64,000 nt of DNA from the NCBI GenBank assembly GCA_019114415.1, contig DXFO01000032.1:1-64000 (forward strand), in the 5' to 3' direction. Position numbers and translations under genes: made by a program. Below the pieces are notes generated by a model. The model was not told the DNA's origin. It worked only from the letters and a program-made list of their open reading frames with translations, and ran no database searches. Positions 1 through 7,609 of this stretch are shown here, in pieces. The first letter of the stretch is position 1. Every line of letters begins with the position of its first letter. The DNA is from Candidatus Gemmiger faecavium (GTDB taxonomy: Bacteria; Bacillota; Clostridia; Oscillospirales; Ruminococcaceae).

Positions 1-316
1 TAGAATTTGACGAAAATATCCTGCCAAACAGTCAGCTCTCCGCCGCTTTTTGCCAGATTGGACAGCGTCTCAAATTGTGCCGCCAAGTCCATGCCCACAT
101 CCACCTTTCTTTTGGGTCGGTGCCGCACCGGGAAATCCGGTGCTTTGGTTGATTGCCGCCACTGACGGCGCGGTCAATGCCGCTTGGGGCGGCAACAAAA
201 GAGAGAGCGCCCCCCGGTCCTGCCGGGATGCGGACACTAACGCCCGCATGGTCGCCCTCCCCTTTCAGGCGGAATATCCGCCCGTTGTCTTTTTTAGCCG
301 TTCACGGACAGCGTGA
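1..316. other. left-edge stretch with no recognisable gene
   Basis: No open frame here has protein-like content with a ribosome site. A short inverted repeat GCACCGG/CCGGTGC lies near 127-142 and another, GGCGGA/TCCGCC, near 269-284, the latter followed on the plus strand by a T-rich stretch (TCTTTTTTA). It could be a weak plus-strand terminator for a gene beyond the edge. Neither is convincing for the minus-strand gene that ends at 317. Confidence 0.4.
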
Positions 317-1174
317 TCACTCAGCGGTGATGTACTTGTCGATGATGGACTGGATGGTGCCGTCGGCCTCCAGCTCAGCCAGCGCGCCGTTGATGGCATC
401 CAGCAGCTGAGTGTTGCCCTTCTTGACGCCGATGGCGTACTCCTCGTTGACGTACTCGGTGTCGAGGATCTTCAGGCCGGGGTTGGCGGCAACGAACTCC
501 TGAGCAGGAGCATTGTCGATGACGACGCAGTCGACCTGGCCGTTCATCAGAGCCTGGACAGCGGTCAGACCGTTGTCGTAGGGAGTGACGTTCTCAGCGC
601 CGAAGCCGCCGTTCTCCACGGTATCGGAGCAGTACAGGTCACCGGTAGTGCCGCGCTGCACGCCGATCATCTTGCCGGTCAAATCGTCCACGGAAGCGAT
701 GTCGGAATCCTCGGGCACGATGACGACCTGGATGCCGGTGGCATAGCTCTCGCTGAAGTCCAGGTTGACCAGGCGCTCCTCGGTAACGGAAACGCCGGCC
801 ATGACCATGTCGCTCTTGCCGGTCTGAGCAGCCAGCAGGGCGGAGTCAAAGTCCATGTCGTCGATGCGCAGCTCCAGGCCCAGCTTGTCGGCAATGGCCT
901 GAGCAATCTCAACGTCGATGCCCTCGAACTCGCCGGCGTCATTGGTCATTTCGTACGGCGGGAAAGCGGCGTTGGTGGACATGATGAGCATGCCTTCCTC
1001 AACGGTGGTCAGCTCGCCGGCAGTGGCGGCGGACTCGGAGGTGGACTCCTCGGTGGTAGCAGCGCTGGAGCTGGTGTCGGCAGCGTCGGAGCTGCTGTCG
1101 GAAGAAGTGTTGCTGCAAGCCGCCAGGCTCAGGGCCATGACGGAAGCCAGCAGGATCGAAGTCAGTTTTTTCAT
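317..1174 (-). CDS. amino acid ABC transporter substrate-binding lipoprotein
   Basis: A 285-aa extracytoplasmic binding protein of the SBP_bac_3 family (polar amino acid/glutamine type). It begins with a lipoprotein signal: charged MKKLT, a hydrophobic stretch, and lipobox LAAC with Cys20 as the lipidation site. A Ser/Thr/Ala/Glu-rich linker runs to about residue 60. The bilobed domain follows, including the family-typical segment VSVTEERLVNLDFSESYATG. It should capture an amino acid outside the membrane and pass it to an ABC permease. No permease or ATPase gene is adjacent, so it is an orphan here or its partners lie left of the window. Substrate cannot be told from sequence. A TTGACA-17-CATACT promoter lies upstream. 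Confidence 0.9.
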   Translation of the reverse strand: MKKLTSILLASVMALSLAACSNTSSDSSSDAADTSSSAATTEESTSESAATAGELTTVEEGMLIMSTNAAFPPYEMTNDAGEFEGIDVEIAQAIADKLGLELRIDDMDFDSALLAAQTGKSDMVMAGVSVTEERLVNLDFSESYATGIQVVIVPEDSDIASVDDLTGKMIGVQRGTTGDLYCSDTVENGGFGAENVTPYDNGLTAVQALMNGQVDCVVIDNAPAQEFVAANPGLKILDTEYVNEEYAIGVKKGNTQLLDAINGALAELEADGTIQSIIDKYITAE

Positions 1175-1270
1175 GTTCGTTCCCCTCGTGTTCTCTCTTT
1201 ATTTTTTGTGGTTAGGGTATCGTTTTCGCGCCGGCACGGTATATGCCGTGTCCTCCCCGGCGACTTTATC

Positions 1271-1299
1271 AGTATGATGCATAAAAACTACATTGTCAA
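1271..1299 (-). promoter_or_regulatory. sigma-A promoter of the binding-protein gene
   Basis: On the minus strand TTGACA (1294-1299) is followed after 17 bases by CATACT (1271-1276). This predicts an approximately 90-nt 5' leader for the lipoprotein gene. The -10 matches the consensus at four of six positions. Confidence 0.6.
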
Positions 1300-1309
1300 T
1301 GTATATTTT

Positions 1310-1327
1310 ACAAATTCGTCAATTTGT
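1310..1327. promoter_or_regulatory. perfect inverted repeat, possible operator
   Basis: ACAAATT-CGTC-AATTTGT is a perfect 7-bp inverted repeat with a 4-base centre. It lies about 10 bases upstream of the -35 box of the binding-protein promoter, a usual place for an activator. The binding protein is unknown. Confidence 0.35.
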
Positions 1328-1619
1328 GTAGCGGGATTGCCGATGCGCCGCGTTTTTTGTGCAGTTTTTTCGCCTTTTGTTTCCCCCTTTTCCAACCGCC
1401 GGCAAATCGCCCCGCAGGGCAATCTGCGATGCAGCGTTTACCTGCCTCCACCGCTCTGTTTCCGCTTTTTGCCCGCCATACCCAAAAATGACCTGGGCAG
1501 AGCCCAAAAAGGCAGCATGTCGGGGAGAACAAATTGCATATAAAACGTATATTTATTCATATTTGTGAAAAATCTTACACTGTATTCTCATACAGGGACT
1601 TTCGGCCCGTTCTGTACTA

Positions 1620-1648
1620 TTGACACCCACCGCCCCCGATGCTAGACT
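1620..1648 (+). promoter_or_regulatory. sigma-A promoter of feoAB
   Basis: TTGACA (1620-1625), a 17-base spacer and TAGACT (1643-1648). The predicted start near 1655 gives a leader of about 100 nt before the feoAB ATG. Confidence 0.7.
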
Positions 1649-1674
1649 GAACTTGCTATAAATAGGTATAGAGT

Positions 1675-1741
1675 GCGGCATAAGCCGCGTTGGGGTGCTT
1701 TGCTGTATGCACCCGGGGAGATCGCGTCCATTATGGGACGC
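1675..1741 (+). promoter_or_regulatory. structured 5' leader of feoAB (three consecutive hairpins)
   Basis: Three short hairpins follow one another: GCGGC/GCCGC (1675-1688), GGGTGC/GCACCC (1693-1714) and GCGTCC/GGACGC (1724-1741). The third ends directly against the GGGGGG ribosome site at about 1743. The arrangement suggests an RNA element that could control translation of the iron transporter. I cannot match it to a named riboswitch by eye; a metal-sensing class such as NiCo/czcD is only a suggestion from the regulated gene. Confidence 0.4.
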
Positions 1742-1755
1742 AGGGGGGAATCATC

Positions 1756-4134
1756 ATGACATTAGCCGAACTTTCCGTCGGCCAGGACGCCCGGATCCGC
1801 ACGGTAGGCGGCGAGGGCGCACTTCGCCGTCACCTTTTGGATATGGGCCTGACGCCGGGCATTGAAGTCACACTGCGCAAGGTCGCACCCATGGGCGACC
1901 CCATCGAGCTGGAACTGCGCGGCTATGAGCTGACGGTCCGCCTGGACGACGCCCGCAAGATCGAGATCGAAGGCGTACATACTTCCGACCGGGCGGCCCG
2001 TTCGGAGGACCGCCACGATCAGGTGCCGCATCCCGGCCGGGGCGAGATTGGGCGCGCGCCCAGCTACCGCACCCGCAAAAGCGGCGACGTAATCCCGAAA
2101 AATCAGCCGCTGACCTTTGCTCTGGCAGGCAACCAGAACTGCGGCAAAACCACACTGTTCAACCAGCTGACCGGTTCCAACCAGCACGTGGGCAACTTTC
2201 CCGGCGTGACGGTGGACCGCAAGGACGGTCAGATCCGCGGCCATGCCGAGGCTACCGTCACCGACCTGCCGGGCATCTATTCCCTGTCGCCCTATTCCAG
2301 CGAGGAGATCGTCACCCGGGATTTCCTGCTCCAGAATAAACCCACCGGCATCATCAACATTGTTGACGCCACCAACATCGAGCGCAACCTGTATCTGACC
2401 ATCCAGCTGATGGAGCTGGGCATCCCCATGGTACTGGCCCTGAATATGATGGACGAAGTCCGCGCCAACGGCGGCACCATCATGGTCAACCAGCTGGAAG
2501 AACTGCTGGGTATTCCGGTGGTGCCCATCTCCGCCGCCCGCAACGAGGGCATCGACGAGCTGATCGACCACGCCCTCCACGTTGCCCGCCATCGGGAAGC
2601 CCCCGGCCGTATCGACTTCTGTGAGGCCGGCGACCCGGACGACCCCCGCGGTGCGGTCCATCGCTGCATCCATGCCATCGTCCACCTGATCGAGGACCAT
2701 GCCCGCCGGGCAGGGCTCCCGCCGCGCTTTGCCGCCACCAAGCTGGTGGAGGGCGACGCGCCCATCCTGGAGCAGCTCCAGCTGGATCAGAACGAGAAAG
2801 AAATGCTGGAGCACACCATCGTGGAGATGGAACACGAGACCGGCACCGACCGGGAAGCGGCGCTGGCCGATATGCGGTTCCACTTTCTGGAACAGCTCTG
2901 TGCCCAGACTGTCGTCCGCCCCGGCGAGAGCCGAGAGCATCGCCGCAGCGTCGAGATCGACAAAATCCTGACCGGGCGCTTTACCGCCATCCCCTGCTTC
3001 ATTGTCATTCTGGCGCTGGTGTTCTGGCTGACTTTCGGTGTTATCGGCGCGGCGCTGTCCGACCTGATGACCCTGGGCATCGACCGTTTCACCGCTCTGG
3101 TGGACACCGGACTGACGGTATATGGAATCAACCCGGTGGTTCATTCCCTGGTCATTGACGGCATTTTCGCAGGCGTGGGCAGCGTGCTCAGCTTCCTGCC
3201 CACCATCGTGACGCTGTTCTTCTTCCTGTCCATTCTGGAGGACACCGGTTACATGGCCCGTGTGGCCTTTGTCATGGACAAGCCCCTGCGCCGCATCGGC
3301 CTGTCGGGCCGCAGCTTTGTGCCCATGCTGGTGGGCTTTGGCTGCTCGGTCCCCGCCATCATGGCCACCCGCACCCTTTCCTCTGACCGTGACCGCCGCA
3401 TGACCGTGCTGCTGACTCCCTTTATGAGCTGCTCGGCCAAGCTGCCCATCTACGCCCTGTTCACGGCGGCATTTTTCCCGCGGGGGCTGCGCCCCGTGGT
3501 GATGGTCGGCCTTTACCTGACCGGCATCCTGTGCGGCGTGCTGTATGCTCTGGTTTTGCGGCACACCCGGTTCCGCGGTGAGCCGGTCCCCTTTGTCATG
3601 GAGCTGCCCAACTACCGGCTGCCCAGCCCCAAGAGCGTCGGCCGCCTGATCTGGGAAAAGGCCCGGGATTTCATCCAGCGCGCCTTCACCATCATCTTTG
3701 TGGCCACCGTCATCATCTGGTTCCTGCAGAGCTTTGACACCCGGCTCAACGTCGTCACCTCGCCGGAAAACAGCCTGCTTGCCCTGATCGGCGGCTGGAT
3801 CGCCCCGCTGTTTGCCCCGCTGGGCTTCGGCGACTGGCGGGTCTCCACCGCGCTCATCACCGGCTTCACCGCCAAGGAGAGCGTTGTCTCCACCCTGACC
3901 GTCCTGCTGGGCGGCGATACGGGATTGCTCGGCACCATGTTCACCCCCTTCACCGCCGTGGTCTTTCTGGTCTTTACGCTGCTGTACACCCCCTGCGTGG
4001 CTGCCATTGCAGCGGCCCGCCGGGAACTGGGTTCCTCCCGCGCGGCGGCAGGCGTTGCCGCCATGCAGTGCCTGATCGCCTGGCTGGTGGCCTTCCTGGT
4101 CCACTGTGTCGGCACCATGATCGGGCTGGTCTGA
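1756..4134 (+). CDS. feoB: fused FeoA-FeoB ferrous iron transporter
   Basis: A 792-aa fusion. Residues 1-75 are a FeoA (SH3-like) domain starting MTLAELSVGQ. A polar linker leads to the FeoB GTPase domain with G1 GNQNCGKTT, G3 DLPG and G4 NMMD. The C-terminal half has the Gate-type membrane segments, including the conserved stretches around GYMARVAFVMD and GFGCSVPAIMATR. It imports Fe2+ across the cytoplasmic membrane. FeoA and FeoB are usually separate; fusions are known in Clostridia and Bacteroidetes. The ATG at 1756 is preferred over upstream in-frame starts because FeoA homology begins there and GGGGGG precedes it. The Cys-rich gene at 4166 follows. Confidence 0.96.
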   Translation: MTLAELSVGQDARIRTVGGEGALRRHLLDMGLTPGIEVTLRKVAPMGDPIELELRGYELTVRLDDARKIEIEGVHTSDRAARSEDRHDQVPHPGRGEIGRAPSYRTRKSGDVIPKNQPLTFALAGNQNCGKTTLFNQLTGSNQHVGNFPGVTVDRKDGQIRGHAEATVTDLPGIYSLSPYSSEEIVTRDFLLQNKPTGIINIVDATNIERNLYLTIQLMELGIPMVLALNMMDEVRANGGTIMVNQLEELLGIPVVPISAARNEGIDELIDHALHVARHREAPGRIDFCEAGDPDDPRGAVHRCIHAIVHLIEDHARRAGLPPRFAATKLVEGDAPILEQLQLDQNEKEMLEHTIVEMEHETGTDREAALADMRFHFLEQLCAQTVVRPGESREHRRSVEIDKILTGRFTAIPCFIVILALVFWLTFGVIGAALSDLMTLGIDRFTALVDTGLTVYGINPVVHSLVIDGIFAGVGSVLSFLPTIVTLFFFLSILEDTGYMARVAFVMDKPLRRIGLSGRSFVPMLVGFGCSVPAIMATRTLSSDRDRRMTVLLTPFMSCSAKLPIYALFTAAFFPRGLRPVVMVGLYLTGILCGVLYALVLRHTRFRGEPVPFVMELPNYRLPSPKSVGRLIWEKARDFIQRAFTIIFVATVIIWFLQSFDTRLNVVTSPENSLLALIGGWIAPLFAPLGFGDWRVSTALITGFTAKESVVSTLTVLLGGDTGLLGTMFTPFTAVVFLVFTLLYTPCVAAIAAARRELGSSRAAAGVAAMQCLIAWLVAFLVHCVGTMIGLV

Positions 4135-4165
4135 TCGTACATTTCCTACAAACAGGAGTTTTACC

Positions 4166-4345
4166 ATGAATCTGCAAAGTTTTCTCGTCCTCGTCGTGAT
4201 TTTCGTTCTGCTGGGTCTGGCCGTTGCCTTCATTGCCAAAAACGGAGGCTGGCAGGGCGGCTGCAGCGGTCACTGCGCCAGCTGCCAGCAGCGCTGCGCA
4301 CAGCAGAACAAAAAAGACGAGGAGGAAACCAAAAGTGAGGATTGA
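4166..4345 (+). CDS. FeoB-associated Cys-rich membrane protein
   Basis: A 59-aa protein read directly from the sequence. It has one N-terminal membrane segment (residues about 5-24) and a short cytoplasmic tail with Cys33, Cys37, Cys40 and Cys44, ending in a highly charged Lys/Glu/Asp stretch. Small Cys-rich partners of this shape commonly follow feoB and may handle Fe2+ at the pore exit. ATG at 4166 has AGGAG (4154-4158) in front and is 31 bases after the feoAB stop, so the two are one operon. The metal role is inference. Confidence 0.85.
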   Translation: MNLQSFLVLVVIFVLLGLAVAFIAKNGGWQGGCSGHCASCQQRCAQQNKKDEEETKSED

Positions 4346-4394
4346 TTGGCTTTCCCGCCTTTTGATTCATCGGTTTTGAGTTTTATCCACGATC

Positions 4395-4446
4395 AAAAAT
4401 CCCGGTGCCGGCTTTCCTGTGGGAAGACCCGGTGCCGGGATTTTTA
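4395..4446 (+). terminator. terminator of the feo operon
   Basis: AAAAATCCCGG...CCGG pairs with CCGG...CCGGGATTTTT around a 16-base loop, with one two-base internal mismatch (TG against TG). The T-run lies in the right arm and continues TTTTTATTTG. Confidence 0.75.
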
Positions 4447-4706
4447 TTTGGTCCGTGATTTTCAACCGCCGCAAATCCTGTAACCCGAAAAAGCAGCCCT
4501 GCGGTGATACAGCATTCATGGAAACCGACTTATTGTCCGGCATTGTCATCCGTTGCGGTCGGAGTGGTTCTCTCCTGATTGTTTTGTGGTTTCGTTATTC
4601 CGGCAGCGGGATATGCCAGCGGCTGCCAGGCGAGTTTTCCCGCATCCTTCCCACCGCCATATTTCGGAATGGCTTGGAGGTCTGCTTGCCAACCTACAAA
4701 ACTCAA
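4447..4706. other. gap without a supported gene
   Basis: Together with the two flanking terminators this makes a 440-base stretch between the feo operon and the surface-protein remnant. Frames are open but have no ribosome site and no recognisable protein content. Confidence 0.4.
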
Positions 4707-4752
4707 CAAAAAAGGCGCTCTGCCTTCCCATGGGGAAAACAGAGCGTCTTTT
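4707..4752. terminator. bidirectional terminator between convergent units
   Basis: CGCTCTG (4716-4722) pairs with CAGAGCG (4740-4746). An A-run lies on the left and a T-run (CTTTTTATTG) on the right, so it works in both directions. On the minus strand it ends the gene at 4786-5235. Confidence 0.7.
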
Positions 4753-4785
4753 TATTGTTTTGTTCGCCTGTTTACTGCGAGCAGA

Positions 4786-5235
4786 TTACTTCGCCTTGTT
4801 CTTACGGGTGTAGAGAACAGTGCCGGTCAGGCCAGCAGCGGAGACAACCAGCAGCATCATCAGCAGGCCGAGGTTCATCTCGTCAGCAGTCTGAGGAATG
4901 CTGTTGTTGGTGGTGGTGACGGTCGCAGTGGAGCCGGCAGCGCTGGTAGCGGGCTTCGGAGTGGCAGTGGCTTCATCCTTGCCCCAGGTGCCGTTGGCAA
5001 TCGCCTCACCGATTTCGGGATGCTCGTCGACCTTGGCAACGACGGTACCCTTGCTCAGCAGCTTGCCGCAGATGGAGCAGTAGGTATCGCCGGTGTAGCC
5101 CTCAGCGTCGGGAGTGGCATCCTTGTTGTTGCGGATCTCAGTCTTGCTGTGGTCGCAGACAACATAGTTGCCGTTTTCATCGACAACCAGGTCGGCATTG
5201 CCGGGGTTGACAACGGTGTTGATGTCAAGGAACAT
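4786..5235 (-). CDS. sortase-anchored surface protein remnant (no signal peptide)
   Basis: A 149-aa frame. Its C-terminus is a complete cell-wall sorting signal: IPQTA (residues 113-117), a hydrophobic segment (about 122-142) and the basic tail RKNKAK, after a Thr/Pro/Ala-rich linker. The middle has a Cys-bearing module (Cys27, Cys53, Cys56; GYTGDTYCSICGKLLSKG) of a kind repeated in clostridial surface proteins. There is no signal peptide, so the product as drawn could not be exported. I read it as the 3' end of a larger gene that lost its front. ATG 5235 has AGGAAG about 10 bases upstream; GTG 5241 is the alternative. Expression is doubtful. Confidence 0.6.
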   Translation of the reverse strand: MFLDINTVVNPGNADLVVDENGNYVVCDHSKTEIRNNKDATPDAEGYTGDTYCSICGKLLSKGTVVAKVDEHPEIGEAIANGTWGKDEATATPKPATSAAGSTATVTTTNNSIPQTADEMNLGLLMMLLVVSAAGLTGTVLYTRKNKAK

Positions 5236-5530
5236 TCTCACAAACTTCCTGCATTTTCCTCAATTTCCTATATTTTTGTGATATGTACAAACAATTCAAG
5301 TATCCTTTTTGTTCCTTTTGCATAATTAAAAAACCAATATTTTCCTTTACAGTTTTCCTATCTGTTTTGTAAGTTTTTTTGTTTTTTACATGAATTTTAC
5401 ATAGATAATATTTATTATGTTATTTTGCCTTTGGTTTTGCCGGCACTTTTCACACCCTCATGCCACCGCAACCGGCATACATATAAAAATCGGCAGCGCA
5501 AAAGTCTCAAAATTATCCCTCCTTGTGCGG
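5236..5530. other. AT-rich gap upstream of ppk2
   Basis: A stretch strongly richer in A/T than its surroundings (about 5260-5440), with many T-runs. It has no gene. It may be decayed sequence from the lost front of the adjacent surface-protein gene or a promoter region. Confidence 0.35.
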
Positions 5531-5559
5531 TTGCGAAACAGTCTTTGAGCGGGTATACT
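5531..5559 (+). promoter_or_regulatory. promoter of ppk2
   Basis: TTGCGA (5531-5536), 17 bases, TATACT (5554-5559). The start site would fall at the foot of the hairpin at 5563-5584. Confidence 0.6.
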
Positions 5560-5562
5560 GAT

Positions 5563-5584
5563 TGTGGGGTTTTGTAACCCCACA
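5563..5584 (+). repeat. 9-bp hairpin at the 5' end of the ppk2 mRNA
   Basis: TGTGGGGTT pairs perfectly with AACCCCACA around a TTGT loop. The AGGAGG ribosome site starts right after it. A hairpin at the extreme 5' end would be expected to protect the transcript or affect initiation; this is inference. Confidence 0.5.
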
Positions 5585-5596
5585 GGAGGCAACGCC

Positions 5597-6472
5597 ATGA
5601 ATGCTGAAACTTTTTGCTTTGACGGGTCCCGGACCTGTGATCTGGACCGCCTGCCCACCGGGGCAGGCAAATACCGCGACCGCAAGGACGAATTTGCGCC
5701 CCGGACCGCCAACAATCTGAAACAGATGGAAGCCTTGCAGGAAGCCCTGTACGCCGACGGGCGGGAGGGGCTTATCATCCTGCTGCAGGCCCTGGACGCC
5801 GCGGGCAAGGACGGCACCGTCAAGCATGTCATGGGCGGGCTGAATCCCCAGGGCGTTGAAGTGCACAGCTTCAAAGTCCCCACTGAGGAGGACCTGCGTC
5901 ACGATTATCTGTGGCGGGTCAACCGCTGCCTGCCCCCGCGGGGCGGCATTGCCATTTTCAACCGCAGCTACTACGAGGACGTTCTGGTCGTGCGGATGCA
6001 CGAGCTTTTCCGCGGCTACCGGATGGCTGACCGGGTGCTGAACGAGTCTGACGAGGAGTTTTTCAAAAAGCGTTACCGCCAGATCCGGGATTACGAGGAA
6101 TATCTGTATGAAAACAGTTTCCGCGTGGTCAAGATCTTCCTGCACCTGTCCAAAAAAGAGCAGAAAAAGCGCTTTCTGGAGCGCATCGACACGCCCGAAA
6201 AGAACTGGAAGTTTTCCGCCGCCGACATCCGGGAGCGGGGCCGTTTTGAGGAATACAACAAACTGTACGAGCAGGTCATCAACGCGACGGCCAGCCGGCA
6301 CAGTCCCTGGTATGTCCTGCCCGCTGACCAGAAATGGTATACCCGGTATCTGGTCTCCGAGATCGTGGTGGATGCACTGAAACAGTGCGCCCCGAAATAT
6401 CCCGTCCTGTCCGGGGAGGAAAAAGCCCAGCTCCTCAAAGCCAGGGAGCAGCTGATGAACGAGCCCGACTGA
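5597..6472 (+). CDS. polyphosphate kinase 2 family protein
   Basis: A 291-aa soluble kinase that transfers phosphate between polyphosphate and nucleotides. PPK2 features are plain: Walker A LDAAGKDGT (residues 66-74), the downstream FKVPTEEDLRHDYLWR segment and Walker B IAIFNRSYYEDVLVVR (118-133), then a helical lid and the WKFSAADIRER stretch. This length and domain content fit the single-domain PPK2 group (AMP or NDP phosphorylating); the exact subclass is not determinable here. ATG 5597 has AGGAGG 7 bases upstream. The glycosyltransferase run starts 27 bases downstream, so co-transcription is possible. Confidence 0.93.
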   Translation: MNAETFCFDGSRTCDLDRLPTGAGKYRDRKDEFAPRTANNLKQMEALQEALYADGREGLIILLQALDAAGKDGTVKHVMGGLNPQGVEVHSFKVPTEEDLRHDYLWRVNRCLPPRGGIAIFNRSYYEDVLVVRMHELFRGYRMADRVLNESDEEFFKKRYRQIRDYEEYLYENSFRVVKIFLHLSKKEQKKRFLERIDTPEKNWKFSAADIRERGRFEEYNKLYEQVINATASRHSPWYVLPADQKWYTRYLVSEIVVDALKQCAPKYPVLSGEEKAQLLKAREQLMNEPD

Positions 6473-6499
6473 CCCCATACGAAAGAGAGGAAATGTCCC

Positions 6500-7609
6500 A
6501 TGGCCCCCATCCGGGTCCTGCAGATCATGCCGGCAATGGACGCCGGCGGCATGGAGACGTTCGTGATGAACGTCTACCGCGCCATAGACCGCACCAAGGT
6601 GCAGTTTGACTTTGTCTATCACTATGACAAGCCCTGTTTTTACGATGACGAGATCACTGCGCTGGGCGGGCATATCACCAAGCTGACCGTCCGTCAGGAC
6701 AACAATCTGCCCCGCTATTTCCGGGCACTGGACGAGCTGTTCGCAACAAATCCGCAGTACCGCATCGTTCACGGGCATTACAGCGGCTTCGGCATGTTTT
6801 ACAACCGCGCCGCCAGGCGCCGGGGTGTTCCAGTGCGGGTGGGCCACAGCCACAACACCGCCTATGAGCCCAATCTGGTGGGCACTCTGGACCGCATGAT
6901 GAGCAGCCGCTTTGACCATTTGCTCACCGACCGGTTTGCCTGCAGCGAAAAGGCGGGAGAAATGCTTTTCGGCAAGCATCCGTTTACCGTTTTGCCCAAC
7001 GGCATCCCGGTGGAGCGCTTTGCCCATCCCGACCCGGAAGCCCGCGCCGCCCTGCGCGCCGGCTGGGGCGTGCCGGAAGGCTCTCCCCTGCTGGGTCATG
7101 TAGGGCGCTTTTCCGCCCAGAAAAACCACAGCGGACTGCTGGATATTTTCGCGGAAGTCCACCGCCGCCGCCCCGACGCCCGTCTGCTCCTGCTGGGCAG
7201 CGGCACACTGGAGGCTGACGCCCGCGCCAAAGCCCAGGCACTGGGCCTGAGCGAAGCCGTCATCTTTGCGGGGGTGCGCAGCGACACCGCCGCCTGCTAC
7301 GCCGCCATGGACGCCTTTTTGCTGCCCAGCCTGTTTGAGGGCCTTCCCGTTGTTCTGGTGGAGGCTCAGACCGCAGGGCTGCCCTGCTTTGTGTCCGACA
7401 CGGTGGACCGGGGCGCGGCCTTTGCCGACGGTGTACAGTTTCTGCCCCTGGACTCCCCCGCTGCCTGGGCGGATGCCCTGTGCGGGGAGCCTCTGGTCCG
7501 CAACGCCAACGCTCTGGCCCAGGCCCGCAGCGCCGGGTACGACGTACAGACGTCGGCACAGCGGCTGCAGGAATTTTATCTCCGGCGCTACGCCGAGGTG
7601 ACAGGATGA
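6500..7609 (+). CDS. GT4-type glycosyltransferase
   Basis: A 369-aa GT-B fold enzyme resembling capsule/exopolysaccharide EpsF-like transferases. N-terminal signature is PAMDAGGMETFVMNVYR (glycine-rich acceptor-side loop). The C-terminal half has GHVGRFSAQKNH and the nucleotide-sugar E-x7-E element EGLPVVLVE near residue 280. It should add a hexose from a nucleotide sugar to a lipid-linked glycan at the inner membrane face. Donor and acceptor are unknown. ATG 6500 follows GAGAGG; the stop overlaps the next gene's start by four bases (ATGA), indicating translational coupling. Confidence 0.9.
   Translation: MAPIRVLQIMPAMDAGGMETFVMNVYRAIDRTKVQFDFVYHYDKPCFYDDEITALGGHITKLTVRQDNNLPRYFRALDELFATNPQYRIVHGHYSGFGMFYNRAARRRGVPVRVGHSHNTAYEPNLVGTLDRMMSSRFDHLLTDRFACSEKAGEMLFGKHPFTVLPNGIPVERFAHPDPEARAALRAGWGVPEGSPLLGHVGRFSAQKNHSGLLDIFAEVHRRRPDARLLLLGSGTLEADARAKAQALGLSEAVIFAGVRSDTAACYAAMDAFLLPSLFEGLPVVLVEAQTAGLPCFVSDTVDRGAAFADGVQFLPLDSPAAWADALCGEPLVRNANALAQARSAGYDVQTSAQRLQEFYLRRYAEVTG

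Larger units (their letters stand above)
1175..1755. other. divergent intergenic region between binding protein and feoAB
   Basis: This 580-base gap holds a minus-strand promoter for the binding protein (1271-1299), an ACAAATT/AATTTGT palindrome (1310-1327), a plus-strand promoter for feoAB (1620-1648) and a hairpin-rich feoAB leader (1675-1741). The remainder (about 1330-1600) shows no gene that I can support. Confidence 0.6.

Noticed and set aside
1762-4239. An 825-codon open frame on the minus strand across feoAB
   Set aside because: Antisense shadow of feoAB; no ribosome site or domain content.
4419-4919. A 166-codon plus-strand frame after the feo operon
   Set aside because: It runs through two terminators and into the antisense of the surface-protein remnant, and has no ribosome site.
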